Below, one piece after another: positions 17,374 to 26,586 of a DNA stretch of 41,884 nucleotides. How positions within the stretch are numbered: position 1 is the first letter of the stretch; every line of letters starts with the position of its first letter. Both the position numbers and the translations under genes were made by a program. The notes below the pieces were generated by a model that worked only from the letters and a program-made list of their open reading frames with translations, searched no databases and was not told where the DNA came from. Origin of the DNA: Oscillospiraceae bacterium (GTDB taxonomy: Bacteria > Bacillota > Clostridia > Oscillospirales > CAG-272); the NCBI GenBank assembly GCA_015064685.1, contig SVRT01000021.1, positions 1-41,884 of the forward strand, in the 5' to 3' direction.

Positions 17374-18138
17374 TCAGGCTTCGTATCCTAAGGATTTTAA
17401 GTAGTCGAGACTCATTTTGAGGCAATCGAAGGGATCGCGCTCAAAGCACTCGTCCTGCTCAACGTATGCGTATTCAACACCCAGGTCTGCGGCGACAGCG
17501 CATATCTTTTCAAAGTCCATAACGCCGTATCCTACGGGAGCATATCGCCTTGTGCCGTCCGGAAGTATCTCCATATCCTTCAGGTGTATTCTCTGAACTC
17601 TGTCCTTGTGTCTTTTAAGCTCGGAGACAACGTCAATTCCCGCGTACTCTACCCAATAGGTGTCAAGAGTAAGACCGAGATCCTCTGCAGGGAAGCGGTC
17701 GCATATATAGTCCATAATGGTAGTACCCTCAAGGGCATCGTACTCAAAAGCATGATGGTGGTACATAAGACGAGAGCCAAGCTGACGCAGACGGCGCGAG
17801 GAAGCATCAAATTGATCGCAAAAGCCCTTTACCTTTTCAAGCGAATCGCGGTATTCGGGCGGCATCCAGCTCACACCCATATATTTGCAGCCAAAAACGT
17901 TATGGTCTGCCACAAGCTTGTCGGGATCCATGATTTTGTCCATTGCATCGTGTGTAAGAGTGCAGGTCAATCCGTTTTTCTCGAGCTGTTCTTTCAGCCA
18001 TTCGGGCTCGTAGGGGCAAACTCCCGACACCTGAACGGTTTTATATCCCATATCTGCTACTTTTGAAAGTGAGGTGGCGAATCCCTCGAGAGTCTGATTG
18101 TATTTGGCTAAAGTATAAAGCTGTGCGCCGATCTTCAT
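17374..18138 (-). CDS. Sugar phosphate isomerase/epimerase (xylose-isomerase-like TIM barrel)
   Basis: The 254-residue protein has the AP-endonuclease-2/xylose-isomerase-like fold: MKIGAQLYTL start, then candidate metal ligands in YHHHAFEY, LTLDTYW, IHLKDME and YVEQDE. Its size is typical of cytoplasmic sugar isomerases and epimerases such as IolE/IolH relatives. GGAGG lies before the ATG and the next gene upstream ends 15 bases away. Pairing with a Gfo/Idh/MocA dehydrogenase is a common arrangement in inositol and keto-sugar pathways, including oxidation-linked glycoside cleavage. The exact substrate is unknown. Confidence 0.88.
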   Translation of the reverse strand: MKIGAQLYTLAKYNQTLEGFATSLSKVADMGYKTVQVSGVCPYEPEWLKEQLEKNGLTCTLTHDAMDKIMDPDKLVADHNVFGCKYMGVSWMPPEYRDSLEKVKGFCDQFDASSRRLRQLGSRLMYHHHAFEYDALEGTTIMDYICDRFPAEDLGLTLDTYWVEYAGIDVVSELKRHKDRVQRIHLKDMEILPDGTRRYAPVGYGVMDFEKICAVAADLGVEYAYVEQDECFERDPFDCLKMSLDYLKSLGYEA

Positions 18139-18153
18139 ATTTTTGTCCTCCTG

Positions 18154-19203
18154 TTACTTTGCAAATTCTGTACCGAGCTTAACGTCCTCAAGGAGCTTGA
18201 CAACGCTCAATGCCTGCTCGCTTGTGATGGGATAAGGCTTGTGATTTCTGTAAGACTCATAGAAGTAATCCCAGATCTCCTCGGTTTCGTGAGGATCGAA
18301 GGGCATTTCAATAAGCTCTTCCTTCCATACAAGAGCCTCCTGACTTCCAAAATCCGCGCCCTCAACGGGAGTTTCGGGATTCGCCTTAATGTCGGGAAGC
18401 TCTACGTCCGGATCGAGATACCTGATGCGGAAATTTTTGCCCTCGCTGACGATAGTTCCTCGAGTTCCGTACACCATGTATTCGGGAGTTTTTATGGCAA
18501 CTCCGCCACTGATCTCCATATCGACTACTCTGCCGTTTACGCCCTTAAGCATTATTTTGATATGGTCCTCGGCATCACCGACCGCCGCAACTCGCTTGAT
18601 GTCAGAGAAAACAGCCTCGTATCTGCCGCCGCAAAATTGGATCGCGTGGTCTGCTATGTGAGGTCCCCAGTTGAGAAGCTGACCGCCACCGAACTCCTTG
18701 ATGGTCTGCCAGTCGTCTCTGCGCTGATAGTTGTTTCTTGCAAGTCTTATCTCATACACTTCACCGAGGATCCCGGAATCTATGATCTCGTTGACCTTAG
18801 TGAATCCGCGCTCCAAGCGACGGTTGTGGCGCACGTATACCTTTGGTCCTTGAGGCTGACTGCCGAGAGCGATAAGCTCACGGGCTTGTTCATACGTCTC
18901 GCAGAAGGGCTTTTCCACGAGAACGCTCTTGCCGGCAAGCAAAGCCATCTTTGCATGCTTGTAGTGATCGCAGGATCGGGTCGCGATGTCTACCACCTCA
19001 ACTTCGGAATCGTTGATAAGGTCTTCGATGTTGTCATAACCGCGACAGCCGAATTCCGCCTGATATTTTTCGTATCTTTCTTTGATGAGGTCGCAGGCGG
19101 CGACCACCTCATATTTGTCGGGACGCGCTTTAAGACAGTCTTTATGTACCGTCATACCGATTCTTCCAAGTCCAACCACTCCGATTTTAATAGGCTTGCT
19201 CAT
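18154..19203 (-). CDS. Gfo/Idh/MocA family NAD(P)-dependent oxidoreductase
   Basis: The 349-residue protein has an N-terminal Rossmann fold (KIGVVGLGRIGMTVHKDCL) and the family's EKP motif (VLVEKPFCET), followed by a C-terminal alpha/beta substrate domain with NWGPHIADHAIQF, where H and D sit near the usual catalytic positions. GGAGG precedes the ATG. Members oxidise sugar hydroxyls or cyclitols reversibly. Its neighbours (isomerase below, large glycosidase-like protein above) suggest it acts on the released sugar, or makes a 3-keto glycoside ahead of cleavage. Confidence 0.92.
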   Translation of the reverse strand: MSKPIKIGVVGLGRIGMTVHKDCLKARPDKYEVVAACDLIKERYEKYQAEFGCRGYDNIEDLINDSEVEVVDIATRSCDHYKHAKMALLAGKSVLVEKPFCETYEQARELIALGSQPQGPKVYVRHNRRLERGFTKVNEIIDSGILGEVYEIRLARNNYQRRDDWQTIKEFGGGQLLNWGPHIADHAIQFCGGRYEAVFSDIKRVAAVGDAEDHIKIMLKGVNGRVVDMEISGGVAIKTPEYMVYGTRGTIVSEGKNFRIRYLDPDVELPDIKANPETPVEGADFGSQEALVWKEELIEMPFDPHETEEIWDYFYESYRNHKPYPITSEQALSVVKLLEDVKLGTEFAK

Positions 19204-19246
19204 TTTTTATCCTCCAAAAAATGTTATAACAGTGATTTTCAATTTT

Positions 19247-22200
19247 TTAATATTCAACAACCACACACCCCATACTTTGGGCATGAATATCAAGATATAT
19301 TTCCGCATATCCGTCGCGGATATCAACTTTCAAAGGCTTATCGTTCCACGCATCGTAGTAGGTTGCCCCTTCCGCGTGCTTGACACGCAATATCTTTCCT
19401 CTGTACGTGGTGTAAGCTCTGTTATATACTGTATATACGTCTCTGCCGTTGCCCGGGAACTTGTTCATACAGATCGCGGGAGAAAGGGTATCTATCATGG
19501 TCTCAGGATGATCAGAAGCAAAGCAATCGGCATATTTTTTCTTTAACCCGTATGCTCTGCAAGTAAATTCATGCCCTGCTGATTCCTCAATGTCCCAAAA
19601 AGAATCGTAAATCGCCTCTCCGTTAAAGAATATAAATTTCTGCGGATGCCACGAGAGCTGTCTCATAGCCATAGGAAGCACGAGCTGAACTATCTTCGGG
19701 AATGCAAAACGGTAAACGTCGGTCAGAACCCGGTCGTATCTGTTGTCGCCGTCCTCAGCGTGCCATGCGGTCTCTATCATATCCACAACGGTGTCGATTA
19801 TCGAATAACTGATATTGCAATCAATGTATCTTGCATTGACGTCAACCGCGGCATATTCACCGTAAAGGATAACGTCATCGGGCATAATCTCTTTAAGGCG
19901 GCTGATAAAATTGCGGTCGGTTTTCAGCAGATTAGAGGGAACCTCGTGCCCATGTGAGTCGGCGTAGCATCGGTTTTCGATTCGCAGGCTAAACTCGTCC
20001 ACGTAAAGAATAGGCACCTTCAATTCCGAATAGACTCTTGGGTATATCTGAAGCGCGAATTCGCGCCAATCCTCGTTCGCGTGACACATGCGGAAGCTGT
20101 CGTTTCTGATACTGATATTCTTGCCTTCCTTTGTTTCCACCATAAGATGCTTAAAGCGTTCATACTGAGGATAAAAGCTTGTAAGAAGGGTAGGGTGGAG
20201 ATATACCGACGAGTAAACGCCCGTTTTCTCCATAAATTCGTGAATCGCTCCGCGGAAATTCTCAAGTCCGCCGTAATCGTTGTACTCGCTTTCGGAATAA
20301 TTTCCCCATTTTTGATTAAAGGAGCCGTCGGGCAGGATTCTGTTTGCCCAAGCCCACATGTGGAGAATATCGGGGTAGTAGCCCGACAGAGCCTTTTGCT
20401 CCTCGAGAATATTCAAATAATTGAATTCGTTCTTTTCCTTGTCATACCAGATGGGGAATTTGCAGATTTCTTCGGTCTCAAAGAAGTCGGAAATTTCGGC
20501 AAGAAGCCAGAAAGACTCGCGATACCACTGTTTATCCTGACAGTGATAGGGCTCGTACCAGGAATCAAGCCATTTTTTATAAAGTCCGAATGCTGCGCGC
20601 CAGTCACCCTTGTGCGCCGTAAGACAGGTTGGGGAAGAGATAAAGGTCTCGCCGGGAGCGATCTCGCAATACATATCGGGATACTCCACGAAGAATAAAA
20701 CCTTTTCCTCCTTTTCGAGCGAATATTTACGCACGGTAAGGTCGCGCTCGCGGGTAGTCAGAGCCAGACCGCCCTGCTCCTTGGGACTGTAAATATCCAT
20801 AAACTGCATCGGGAAGGAGGGAGCAGACTCCTCGTAAATGTAAACCGTTTCGTTGCTGTCTATATTCTGATATTTGGGAACAAAATAGTGGCTATCGTCG
20901 CGATCCGAGTATTCGATACCCGAAAGATAGGGGAAAATAATACCTTGACGCTGTGGTGCGTCGGTTGCATTTGCGATAGTCATATTCCAGAGAATATTGT
21001 CATCGTCTTCAAAAGTAGCGATAACCTCAAATTCAAGACCGGAGGAGGTAAGTTTTACTTTGGCAGCTTCCGCATCTGCGGAGCAACAAACGACCTTGAA
21101 ATCATCTTCTATCCTGTCGCCGTGTCTCAGCTTTATCAGAGAATCGGGCTTGAAGCAGAAAACGGGAGTGTATAGGTTTTCAAATCTGTCAAGGAAAAGA
21201 CCGAGCGAGAGGTCAAAGCTCATAAGTATAGAGCCGTTTTTCAGCGTGAGTCGGTCGCCCTCAAGCCTCACGTATCTTTCACTGAAGGTCTTGTGCTCGA
21301 TAGTCTCGGGCATATCGGGGATCATCATATCGGGGAAAAGACGATTTTCGGTCTCGTTTACCGTAACGGCTACTATTAAAAGATCATTATCAAGATGTCT
21401 GTTGCGGAAGATCACGCTCTCAACCTCACTGCCGTCGGCAGGAATGGCGTAAAGCGAAAGGTCACCCGAGACCGCGTGTCTACCCGTGCATATATTCAAA
21501 GGAAAGGAGAGATCGCGTCTGCCATCCTTATAAACTGTCTCAACCGCGAAATCCTCAATATCTGTCAGAAGCAGAGGCATAGTGACCTCGTTTCCGTATG
21601 CGCCGAGAATGGTAGATTGACTTGCAAAGCCGCAGCGCTGATATCTGCGTCCCTCAATAGCCATCAAGAAGAAGATTTCGCTTATCCTCTTTCCGCCAAT
21701 TTCGATCCTTGTCTCGCCGTCACGGCTGATCGGACGGCATAATCTTCTTTTTGCCCGTGCGCCGAAATTATCAATGATATCCTCGTTTTCCGCCGGGGGA
21801 GGGGGAGGAGCTATACAATTAAGCTCACCCACGGGGATTCTAAACGGAATACCCGCAAGATTTGCACTCTCGCTCTTGAAAAATCTACCGCCCCCAAGCT
21901 TCACGTCATAGCCGTCAGCCGAAAAACTGTGATTATATCGGCCGCTAAGGTCTATCACTGTCAGCTCTTTTGCTTGCTCGGTCATAAGAGCCGCACAATA
22001 TTCCGGAAGCTCGTCCTTGGTGCAGGTGTATATATTATGTATTGTAAATTCTGTTTTTGCTCGCTTTCCCCTCGTGAAAGTAAGGATCAGCTCTTTGTAT
22101 TTTCCCACGGGGAGATTCGCGCAGGCAACGTAACGCTTGCCGTCAGCTGTAAGATCGTCGTAGGCGAGAAGCGGAACAGTCTTTCCGTCGGCACTTTGCG

Positions 22201-22414
22201 CGGTTATACAGCTTCCGCGGTGAATAGAGGGACGTCCCCAACCCATAGTGCTGTATTCCAAAACGAAATAACCGTCGGAAGAGAAATCTCCCTTGGCAAA
22301 AATCGCGCATGCGGATACCGTTTCAGGAAGATCTGCCACAAAAGAAATATCCGAATCAACTCGTGTGATCGCTCCGCGATCCGAAGAGTATGTCAAGGCT
22401 TTAAGATCAGTCAT
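19247..22414 (-). CDS. Large glycosidase-like protein, DUF6259-like, unknown specificity
   Basis: This 1055-residue protein is not confidently assigned. The start at 22414 is set by AAAGGAGC five bases before the ATG; codons further upstream lack a site. The N-terminal half is beta-rich (adhesin or carbohydrate-binding-like), with a five-proline run at 203-207. The C-terminal half looks like a TIM barrel: DILHMWAWANRILPDG, YSSVYLHPTLL, VPILYVDEFSL and ILYGEYAAVDV, where the DE of YVDEF and the E of YGEY are plausible catalytic acids. It resembles what I recall of DUF6259 glycoside-hydrolase-like proteins. No signal peptide. It is the first gene of the operon, opposite a divergent AraC gene. 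Confidence 0.7.
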   Translation of the reverse strand: MTDLKALTYSSDRGAITRVDSDISFVADLPETVSACAIFAKGDFSSDGYFVLEYSTMGWGRPSIHRGSCITAQSADGKTVPLLAYDDLTADGKRYVACANLPVGKYKELILTFTRGKRAKTEFTIHNIYTCTKDELPEYCAALMTEQAKELTVIDLSGRYNHSFSADGYDVKLGGGRFFKSESANLAGIPFRIPVGELNCIAPPPPPAENEDIIDNFGARAKRRLCRPISRDGETRIEIGGKRISEIFFLMAIEGRRYQRCGFASQSTILGAYGNEVTMPLLLTDIEDFAVETVYKDGRRDLSFPLNICTGRHAVSGDLSLYAIPADGSEVESVIFRNRHLDNDLLIVAVTVNETENRLFPDMMIPDMPETIEHKTFSERYVRLEGDRLTLKNGSILMSFDLSLGLFLDRFENLYTPVFCFKPDSLIKLRHGDRIEDDFKVVCCSADAEAAKVKLTSSGLEFEVIATFEDDDNILWNMTIANATDAPQRQGIIFPYLSGIEYSDRDDSHYFVPKYQNIDSNETVYIYEESAPSFPMQFMDIYSPKEQGGLALTTRERDLTVRKYSLEKEEKVLFFVEYPDMYCEIAPGETFISSPTCLTAHKGDWRAAFGLYKKWLDSWYEPYHCQDKQWYRESFWLLAEISDFFETEEICKFPIWYDKEKNEFNYLNILEEQKALSGYYPDILHMWAWANRILPDGSFNQKWGNYSESEYNDYGGLENFRGAIHEFMEKTGVYSSVYLHPTLLTSFYPQYERFKHLMVETKEGKNISIRNDSFRMCHANEDWREFALQIYPRVYSELKVPILYVDEFSLRIENRCYADSHGHEVPSNLLKTDRNFISRLKEIMPDDVILYGEYAAVDVNARYIDCNISYSIIDTVVDMIETAWHAEDGDNRYDRVLTDVYRFAFPKIVQLVLPMAMRQLSWHPQKFIFFNGEAIYDSFWDIEESAGHEFTCRAYGLKKKYADCFASDHPETMIDTLSPAICMNKFPGNGRDVYTVYNRAYTTYRGKILRVKHAEGATYYDAWNDKPLKVDIRDGYAEIYLDIHAQSMGCVVVEY

Positions 22415-22500
22415 ATCTTGCTCCTTTCGGGTTTTGAAATTTTGATATTGACCCAAACGTATTACGATTTTATTATATCAAAGTAATTTCTTTTCGAAAA

Positions 22501-22550
22501 TTGCATATTTTATTAAAAATATTGCAATTTTTACTTTTTTGTGCTACAAT
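22501..22550 (+). promoter_or_regulatory. AraC promoter and imperfect palindrome
   Basis: TTGCAA (22522-22527), a 17-base spacer and TACAAT (22545-22550) would drive the + strand AraC gene. Its -35 lies in an imperfect palindrome (22501-22527: TTGCATATTTT ... AAAATATTGCAA). The opposite-strand operon has a TATAAT but no good -35, fitting activator-dependent expression. Confidence 0.55.
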
Positions 22551-22591
22551 CATACACAACGTAAGATTTTTTGGTGAAAGGAAAATCGATC

Positions 22592-23410
22592 ATGATAAGG
22601 TACACCGATCTCAGCGACAAAAATATGATAAATTGCGGCCACAACGTCCAAAAATTCCCACTTGAAAATCTTGATCTTTATAGCCGACATTTTCACGAGT
22701 GCGGCGAGATCCTGTTGCTTATCTCCGGAGACGTCAGATACTGCATCGACGGTGAAAAATACGCGCTCAAGCCTTATGACGTGTTACTGATCCCGCCTAC
22801 GAAGTACCATTTTCTTATCCCCATGTCCAACGAGGATTACGAAAGCTACGTCATTAATATCAGAATGGATTTTTGGGGCGATGAGAGACTGAAAAAGCTC
22901 TTTTCACCGCCGTATATAATTAATATTGCAAATGACAAAGCGGTAAAAAGAATGTTCGGGCATCTGGATTATTATTTTGAAAATTTCACGCTCGAGGATT
23001 TCAAAGAGGCGGCATTTCATACGCTAAACGAGATATTGATCTGCCTTTCATACAGGGATAAGAACGAGATTGACGTCACACTGGCGCGTGAAAGCGACCC
23101 GATGGTTATGCGAATGACGGCATTTATCGATGAAAACATAGAAAGCGAACTAAATGCTTCGGTGTTGGCAAGCTATTTGAATTTTTCGGAATCATACGTC
23201 CAGAATCGCTTTTTGAAGGTAATGGGGATCGGACTCAAGCAATATATAAATCGGAAAAAGATATACGCCGCCCGCGCCGATATCATAGGCGGAATGTCGC
23301 CTAACTCCGCTGCGCAGAAATACTGCTTTTCGGATTATTCCAGCTTTTTCCGACATTACAAAAAGATACTTGGTATCTCACCGAAGGATGATAAAAAGCA
23401 GGAGAGATAA
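22592..23410 (+). CDS. AraC family transcriptional regulator
   Basis: The 272-residue regulator has an N-terminal cupin (SRHFHECGEILLLISGDVRYCIDG, then YDVLLIPPTKYHF) and a C-terminal AraC domain (LASYLNFSESYVQNRFLKVM, AAQKYCFSDYSSFFRHYKK). The ATG at 22592 is preceded by AAAGGA; an upstream TTG is less likely. It is divergent from the seven-gene rhamnosidase operon, whose promoter region it shares, so it probably activates that operon in response to a sugar. Confidence 0.9.
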   Translation: MIRYTDLSDKNMINCGHNVQKFPLENLDLYSRHFHECGEILLLISGDVRYCIDGEKYALKPYDVLLIPPTKYHFLIPMSNEDYESYVINIRMDFWGDERLKKLFSPPYIINIANDKAVKRMFGHLDYYFENFTLEDFKEAAFHTLNEILICLSYRDKNEIDVTLARESDPMVMRMTAFIDENIESELNASVLASYLNFSESYVQNRFLKVMGIGLKQYINRKKIYAARADIIGGMSPNSAAQKYCFSDYSSFFRHYKKILGISPKDDKKQER

Positions 23411-23459
23411 CGAAATGAAACAACGGATTAATTGAGAGAAAACGATAAGGCTTTAATTA

Positions 23460-23631
23460 TTGGTAGGGCATACGGATATCGAATACGTTTGCCCCTGTGG
23501 ATATGAATACGACCCTGCGATCGGCGATCCCGACAACGGCATCGCCCCCCACAACCAAGTGGGAGGACATCCCCGAGGACTTCGAATGCCCCGTCTGCGG
23601 ACTCGGCAAGGACGCTTTTGAGGAAGAATAA
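23460..23631 (+). pseudogene. Rubredoxin relic with +1 frameshift (copy 2)
   Basis: From a TTG at 23460 (AAGG upstream) the frame reads [12 protein letters not shown] ... DNGIAP and then breaks in a run of six C (23545-23550). With five C it would continue to [24 protein letters not shown] and stop at 23631, an exact-length rubredoxin. As written, the product loses the second iron knuckle and ends early. The first knuckle is again CPCG. It is more diverged than copies 1 and 3. Either a real frameshift or a homopolymer assembly error. Confidence 0.75.
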
Positions 23632-23684
23632 TTTAAAAAGCTCGAGGATAGCATTTTAAAATTCTCAAAAAACAAACAAAGCTT

Positions 23685-23734
23685 AATCGGCAGCACCTCT
23701 CTTAAAGATTAAGAGACAGCGCTGCCGATTTTTT
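23685..23734 (+). terminator. Terminator after rubredoxin copy 2
   Basis: A 10-bp outer stem (AATCGGCAGC 23685-23694, GCTGCCGATT 23721-23730) with an inner CTCTT/AAGAG stem and a following T tract. Confidence 0.85.
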
Positions 23735-23747
23735 GACGAGTCCTATA

Positions 23748-23775
23748 TTGCGTTTTTTTGAAAATGTGATATAAT
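23748..23775 (+). promoter_or_regulatory. Candidate promoter of the AAC(3)-like gene
   Basis: TTGCGT (23748-23753), a 16-base spacer and TATAAT (23770-23775). The -10 is perfect, the -35 weak. Confidence 0.5.
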
Positions 23776-23830
23776 TGTTTTGGAATTATGCATCGGATAA
23801 TAAAAACATTGTGAATTATTGGAGGTTACT

Positions 23831-24580
23831 ATGATAAATGAAAAGATGGCGCAGGATCTTGCTGCACTTGGTATAAAAGAAAATGACACGGTATTGGTAC
23901 ACGCGTCGCTCTCTTCGCTTGGGTTTGTCGAGGGCGGTGCCGATACGGTCATTGATACGTTGATCTCGGTTCTTAAAGACGGAACTTTGCTTATGCCTAC
24001 ACTCTCTTTCGATTCCGTAACGGTAAGTGAACCGGTGTTTTTCGTTAACGATACGCCGTCGTGCGTAGGTAAGATAAGCGAGACCTTTCGCAAAAGAGCA
24101 GGAGTTATACGCAGCATGCACCCGACTCATTCGGTTGCGGCTTACGGAAAGAACGCGTGCGAGATTTGCCGGAGGCATATTGAGTCTGACACGCCCGTAG
24201 GCGACACGTCGCCCTTTTCGCTTTTGCCCAAATATAACGGAAAGGTTCTGATGCTTGGTTGCACCTTGAGTCCAAACACCTCAATGCACGGCGTTGAGGA
24301 GCTTATAAAACCCGATTATCTGCTTTGTCCCGAAATGACCGAATATATCCTGATCGACAAGGATGGCAAGGAGATCAAGAAGAAATATTGGAGACACTTT
24401 TTCCATGCGCCCGGTTACAGCGCAGAGCAGAGATATCAGCGTCTTGCCAATCTTATGGATATCCCTGTCGGAAAGGTTCTTTGCGCCGATGCTTATCTCA
24501 TTGATGCTCAAACCATGTGGGAAAAGGGCTACGAGGCATTGAAAAGGGACAACCATTATTTTGTAGAGATTTTCGAGTGA
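23831..24580 (+). CDS. AAC(3)-family N-acetyltransferase
   Basis: The 249-residue protein has the aminoglycoside 3-N-acetyltransferase fold motifs: VLVHASLSSLGFVEGGADTVID, DGTLLMPTLSFD, RSMHPTHSVAAYG and LMLGCTLSPNTSMHGVEE. GGAGG lies five bases before the ATG at 23831. Family members transfer acetyl from acetyl-CoA to an amine. Many chromosomal homologues in anaerobes are not resistance genes and may act on amino sugars. Its isolation between AraC genes and sugar modules favours a metabolic role, but resistance cannot be ruled out from sequence. Confidence 0.88.
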   Translation: MINEKMAQDLAALGIKENDTVLVHASLSSLGFVEGGADTVIDTLISVLKDGTLLMPTLSFDSVTVSEPVFFVNDTPSCVGKISETFRKRAGVIRSMHPTHSVAAYGKNACEICRRHIESDTPVGDTSPFSLLPKYNGKVLMLGCTLSPNTSMHGVEELIKPDYLLCPEMTEYILIDKDGKEIKKKYWRHFFHAPGYSAEQRYQRLANLMDIPVGKVLCADAYLIDAQTMWEKGYEALKRDNHYFVEIFE

Positions 24581-24604
24581 TCAGGGAACGCAGACTGTGT
24601 TAAC

Positions 24605-25396
24605 TTATTCAATTGTCGACGAGGTTATAAGTTCGTTTCTGTATTGAGAGGGAGATAATCCCGTCAGCGCCTTGAATGTGCGAGAAAAATCATATATTCC
24701 GGAAAAGCCCGCGGATATGGCAACGTCGGTAAGCGACGAATGCTCTGCCGCGAGCATTTTCTTTGCCATATTAACCTTGTACGAGCGCAGGTAGCTTATC
24801 GGTGACAGTCCTGTGACCTTGGTGAAGGTCTTGCGGAAATAGACGGTTGACATTGAGCATACGTCTGCCAGCGTTTCGTTTGTAATATGCTCCGTATAAT
24901 ACTTTGCTAAATATTCAAGCGCAGGCGAGATGCGTTTTTCATCTCGGCCGGGGATATATTGACGTTGCTCGGATGCCGTGAGCGTCAGGATAATAGAATA
25001 GAGATCTCGGATACTTTCCATATCACTTGTGGGGGAGAGGAGATCGCGCTTGTACTCCAGCTCCTTTATCATTTTGAAAAACGCGTCGCCGTTGCGCAAG
25101 GAAAACGAAATGGGGGACGTGTGTCTTGCATCACATTCGAATTCCAAGAACGTAAAATGTCCGCTCTCGGTGCATTTCCAATCGTAAGAGCAGCCCGCTG
25201 GTAGCAAAACGGGATGCAGATTATCCGAAAAGAACTCTTTTCCCTGTGAATGATATACGCTTTTCCCCTCGTATTTAAGCACCAAAGCCCAAGTGTCGCG
25301 GTCTGTATGCCGCATCGTTGGACTTGCCTCGGTGTACATTGTTATAACTGTTTTGACGTGCTTTATTACCAATTTTGATAAAATATCCGTGCTCAT
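24605..25396 (-). CDS. AraC family transcriptional regulator
   Basis: The 263-residue regulator has an N-terminal arabinose-binding-like region (HTDRDTWALVLKYEGKS, LLPAGCSYDWKC) and a C-terminal AraC domain (LADVCSMSTVYFRKTFTKVT, VAISAGFSGIYDFSRTFK). AGAGG precedes the ATG. It is divergent from the Gfo/Idh-SDR-oxidoreductase operon and is its likely regulator. Its own promoter overlaps a palindrome, suggesting autoregulation. Confidence 0.9.
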   Translation of the reverse strand: MSTDILSKLVIKHVKTVITMYTEASPTMRHTDRDTWALVLKYEGKSVYHSQGKEFFSDNLHPVLLPAGCSYDWKCTESGHFTFLEFECDARHTSPISFSLRNGDAFFKMIKELEYKRDLLSPTSDMESIRDLYSIILTLTASEQRQYIPGRDEKRISPALEYLAKYYTEHITNETLADVCSMSTVYFRKTFTKVTGLSPISYLRSYKVNMAKKMLAAEHSSLTDVAISAGFSGIYDFSRTFKALTGLSPSQYRNELITSSTIE

Positions 25397-25411
25397 TTTT
25401 ACCTCTTTTAG

Positions 25412-25455
25412 TGCTATAATGTTATTATTATAGCATTTTTTATTTTAAAAATCAA
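25412..25455 (-). promoter_or_regulatory. AraC promoter with operator palindrome
   Basis: On the - strand, TTGATT (25450-25455), a 17-base spacer and TATAAT (25427-25432). A 9-bp inverted repeat TGCTATAAT (25412-25420) / ATTATAGCA (25427-25435) overlaps the -10. Confidence 0.65.
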
Positions 25456-25495
25456 TATTTTGTATCAATTTTGATAAATAATATCACTTCGGATA

Positions 25496-25524
25496 TTTAC
25501 ACGCGGCCGACACGGTGATATACT
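25496..25524 (+). promoter_or_regulatory. Promoter of the oxidoreductase operon
   Basis: TTTACA (25496-25501), a 17-base spacer and TATACT (25519-25524), 30 bases before the GTG start at 25555. Confidence 0.65.
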
Positions 25525-25554
25525 GAATCTAATAAAACGATCGGAGAAATTGAC

Positions 25555-26571
25555 GTGAAAAAGCTTAGAGTAGGTCAGATAGGAATAGGTCACAATCACG
25601 GGGATGCCAAAATGGAGGCTATACGGAAGTTCCCTCATCTTTTCGAGGTTGTGGGATATGCCGAGGAGGACGAGGCGTGGGTAGAGAAGCGCGGTGGATT
25701 TCCCATGTATGCAGATCTTGCACGAATGAGCGTGAATGAGATAATAGAAAAAAGCGATCTCGTGCTTATAGAGAGTGACGTATGGGATCTCATAAAATAC
25801 GGCAAAATGGCGATAGATGCAGGTAAGCATATCCATCTTGACAAGCCCGCAGGCGGCACGCTTGAGGATTTTGAGGAGCTTTTAAGAGCTGCAGAGGAAA
25901 AGAAGCTAATTGTTCAGCTTGGGTATATGTATCGGTATAACCCCGCGGTTAAAAAGTGCTTTGAACTCATTGAGCTTGGAGAGCTTGGGGAGATATATTC
26001 GATAAATGCAGAGATGGGCACCTTCCATTCTCCCGAATACAAAAATTGGTTGCGGAATTTCAATGGCGGTATAATGTACATTTTAGGCTCACATCTGATT
26101 GACCTTGTGGTATATATTCTCGGCGAACCGCAGAGGGTGGAGCATTACCTGAAGCATACGGGACTTGATGAGATCGATGTTGAAGACAATAATTTGGTCG
26201 TTTTTGAGTACGAAAAGGCGTTAGCGCGCATCTTTGTTTCATCGGTTGAGGTAAATGGTTGGGGAAGACGTCAGCTTGTAGTTTCGGGAAGTCGCGGAAC
26301 AGTAAGCATTTTGCCGCTTGAAAACGTATGTAAAATGACTTTTGCCTCTCTTGACGGAAGGGTCGATCACTATGCCGATATAAAGGATGAGATAGAGATC
26401 GAGGATAACTCGGTGACGGGAAGATACGACGAAATGGTCAATGACCTTTATGCCTACGTTACTGGAGAGAAGGAGAATCCTTTTTCCTATGCGCACGAGC
26501 TTGCGGTGGCAAGAGCTATCGATTGCGCTGTCGGAGGAGCTAGCTTCAGGGATGAAAAAATACACGGATGA
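25555..26571 (+). CDS. Gfo/Idh/MocA family oxidoreductase
   Basis: The 338-residue protein has an N-terminal Rossmann motif in a less common form (RVGQIGIGHNHGDAK), the cofactor-site HLDKPAGGT in place of EKP, and a C-terminal domain with GGIMYILGSHLIDLVVY. The start is GTG with GGAG nine bases upstream. It likely oxidises or reduces a sugar hydroxyl. It is first in a three-gene operon with an SDR and an MDR-type reductase, 0-15 bases apart. Confidence 0.9.
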   Translation: MKKLRVGQIGIGHNHGDAKMEAIRKFPHLFEVVGYAEEDEAWVEKRGGFPMYADLARMSVNEIIEKSDLVLIESDVWDLIKYGKMAIDAGKHIHLDKPAGGTLEDFEELLRAAEEKKLIVQLGYMYRYNPAVKKCFELIELGELGEIYSINAEMGTFHSPEYKNWLRNFNGGIMYILGSHLIDLVVYILGEPQRVEHYLKHTGLDEIDVEDNNLVVFEYEKALARIFVSSVEVNGWGRRQLVVSGSRGTVSILPLENVCKMTFASLDGRVDHYADIKDEIEIEDNSVTGRYDEMVNDLYAYVTGEKENPFSYAHELAVARAIDCAVGGASFRDEKIHG

Positions 26572-26586
26572 ATGGAGAAAACAATC

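Noticed and set aside
18241-19383. A 380-codon open frame on the + strand opposite the Gfo/Idh gene
   Set aside because: It lacks a ribosome binding site and any recognisable domain, and lies wholly over a well-supported gene whose codon pattern opens the opposite frame.
20081-20698. A 205-codon open frame opposite the large glycosidase-like gene
   Set aside because: Shadow of the coding strand, with no motif and no initiation signal.
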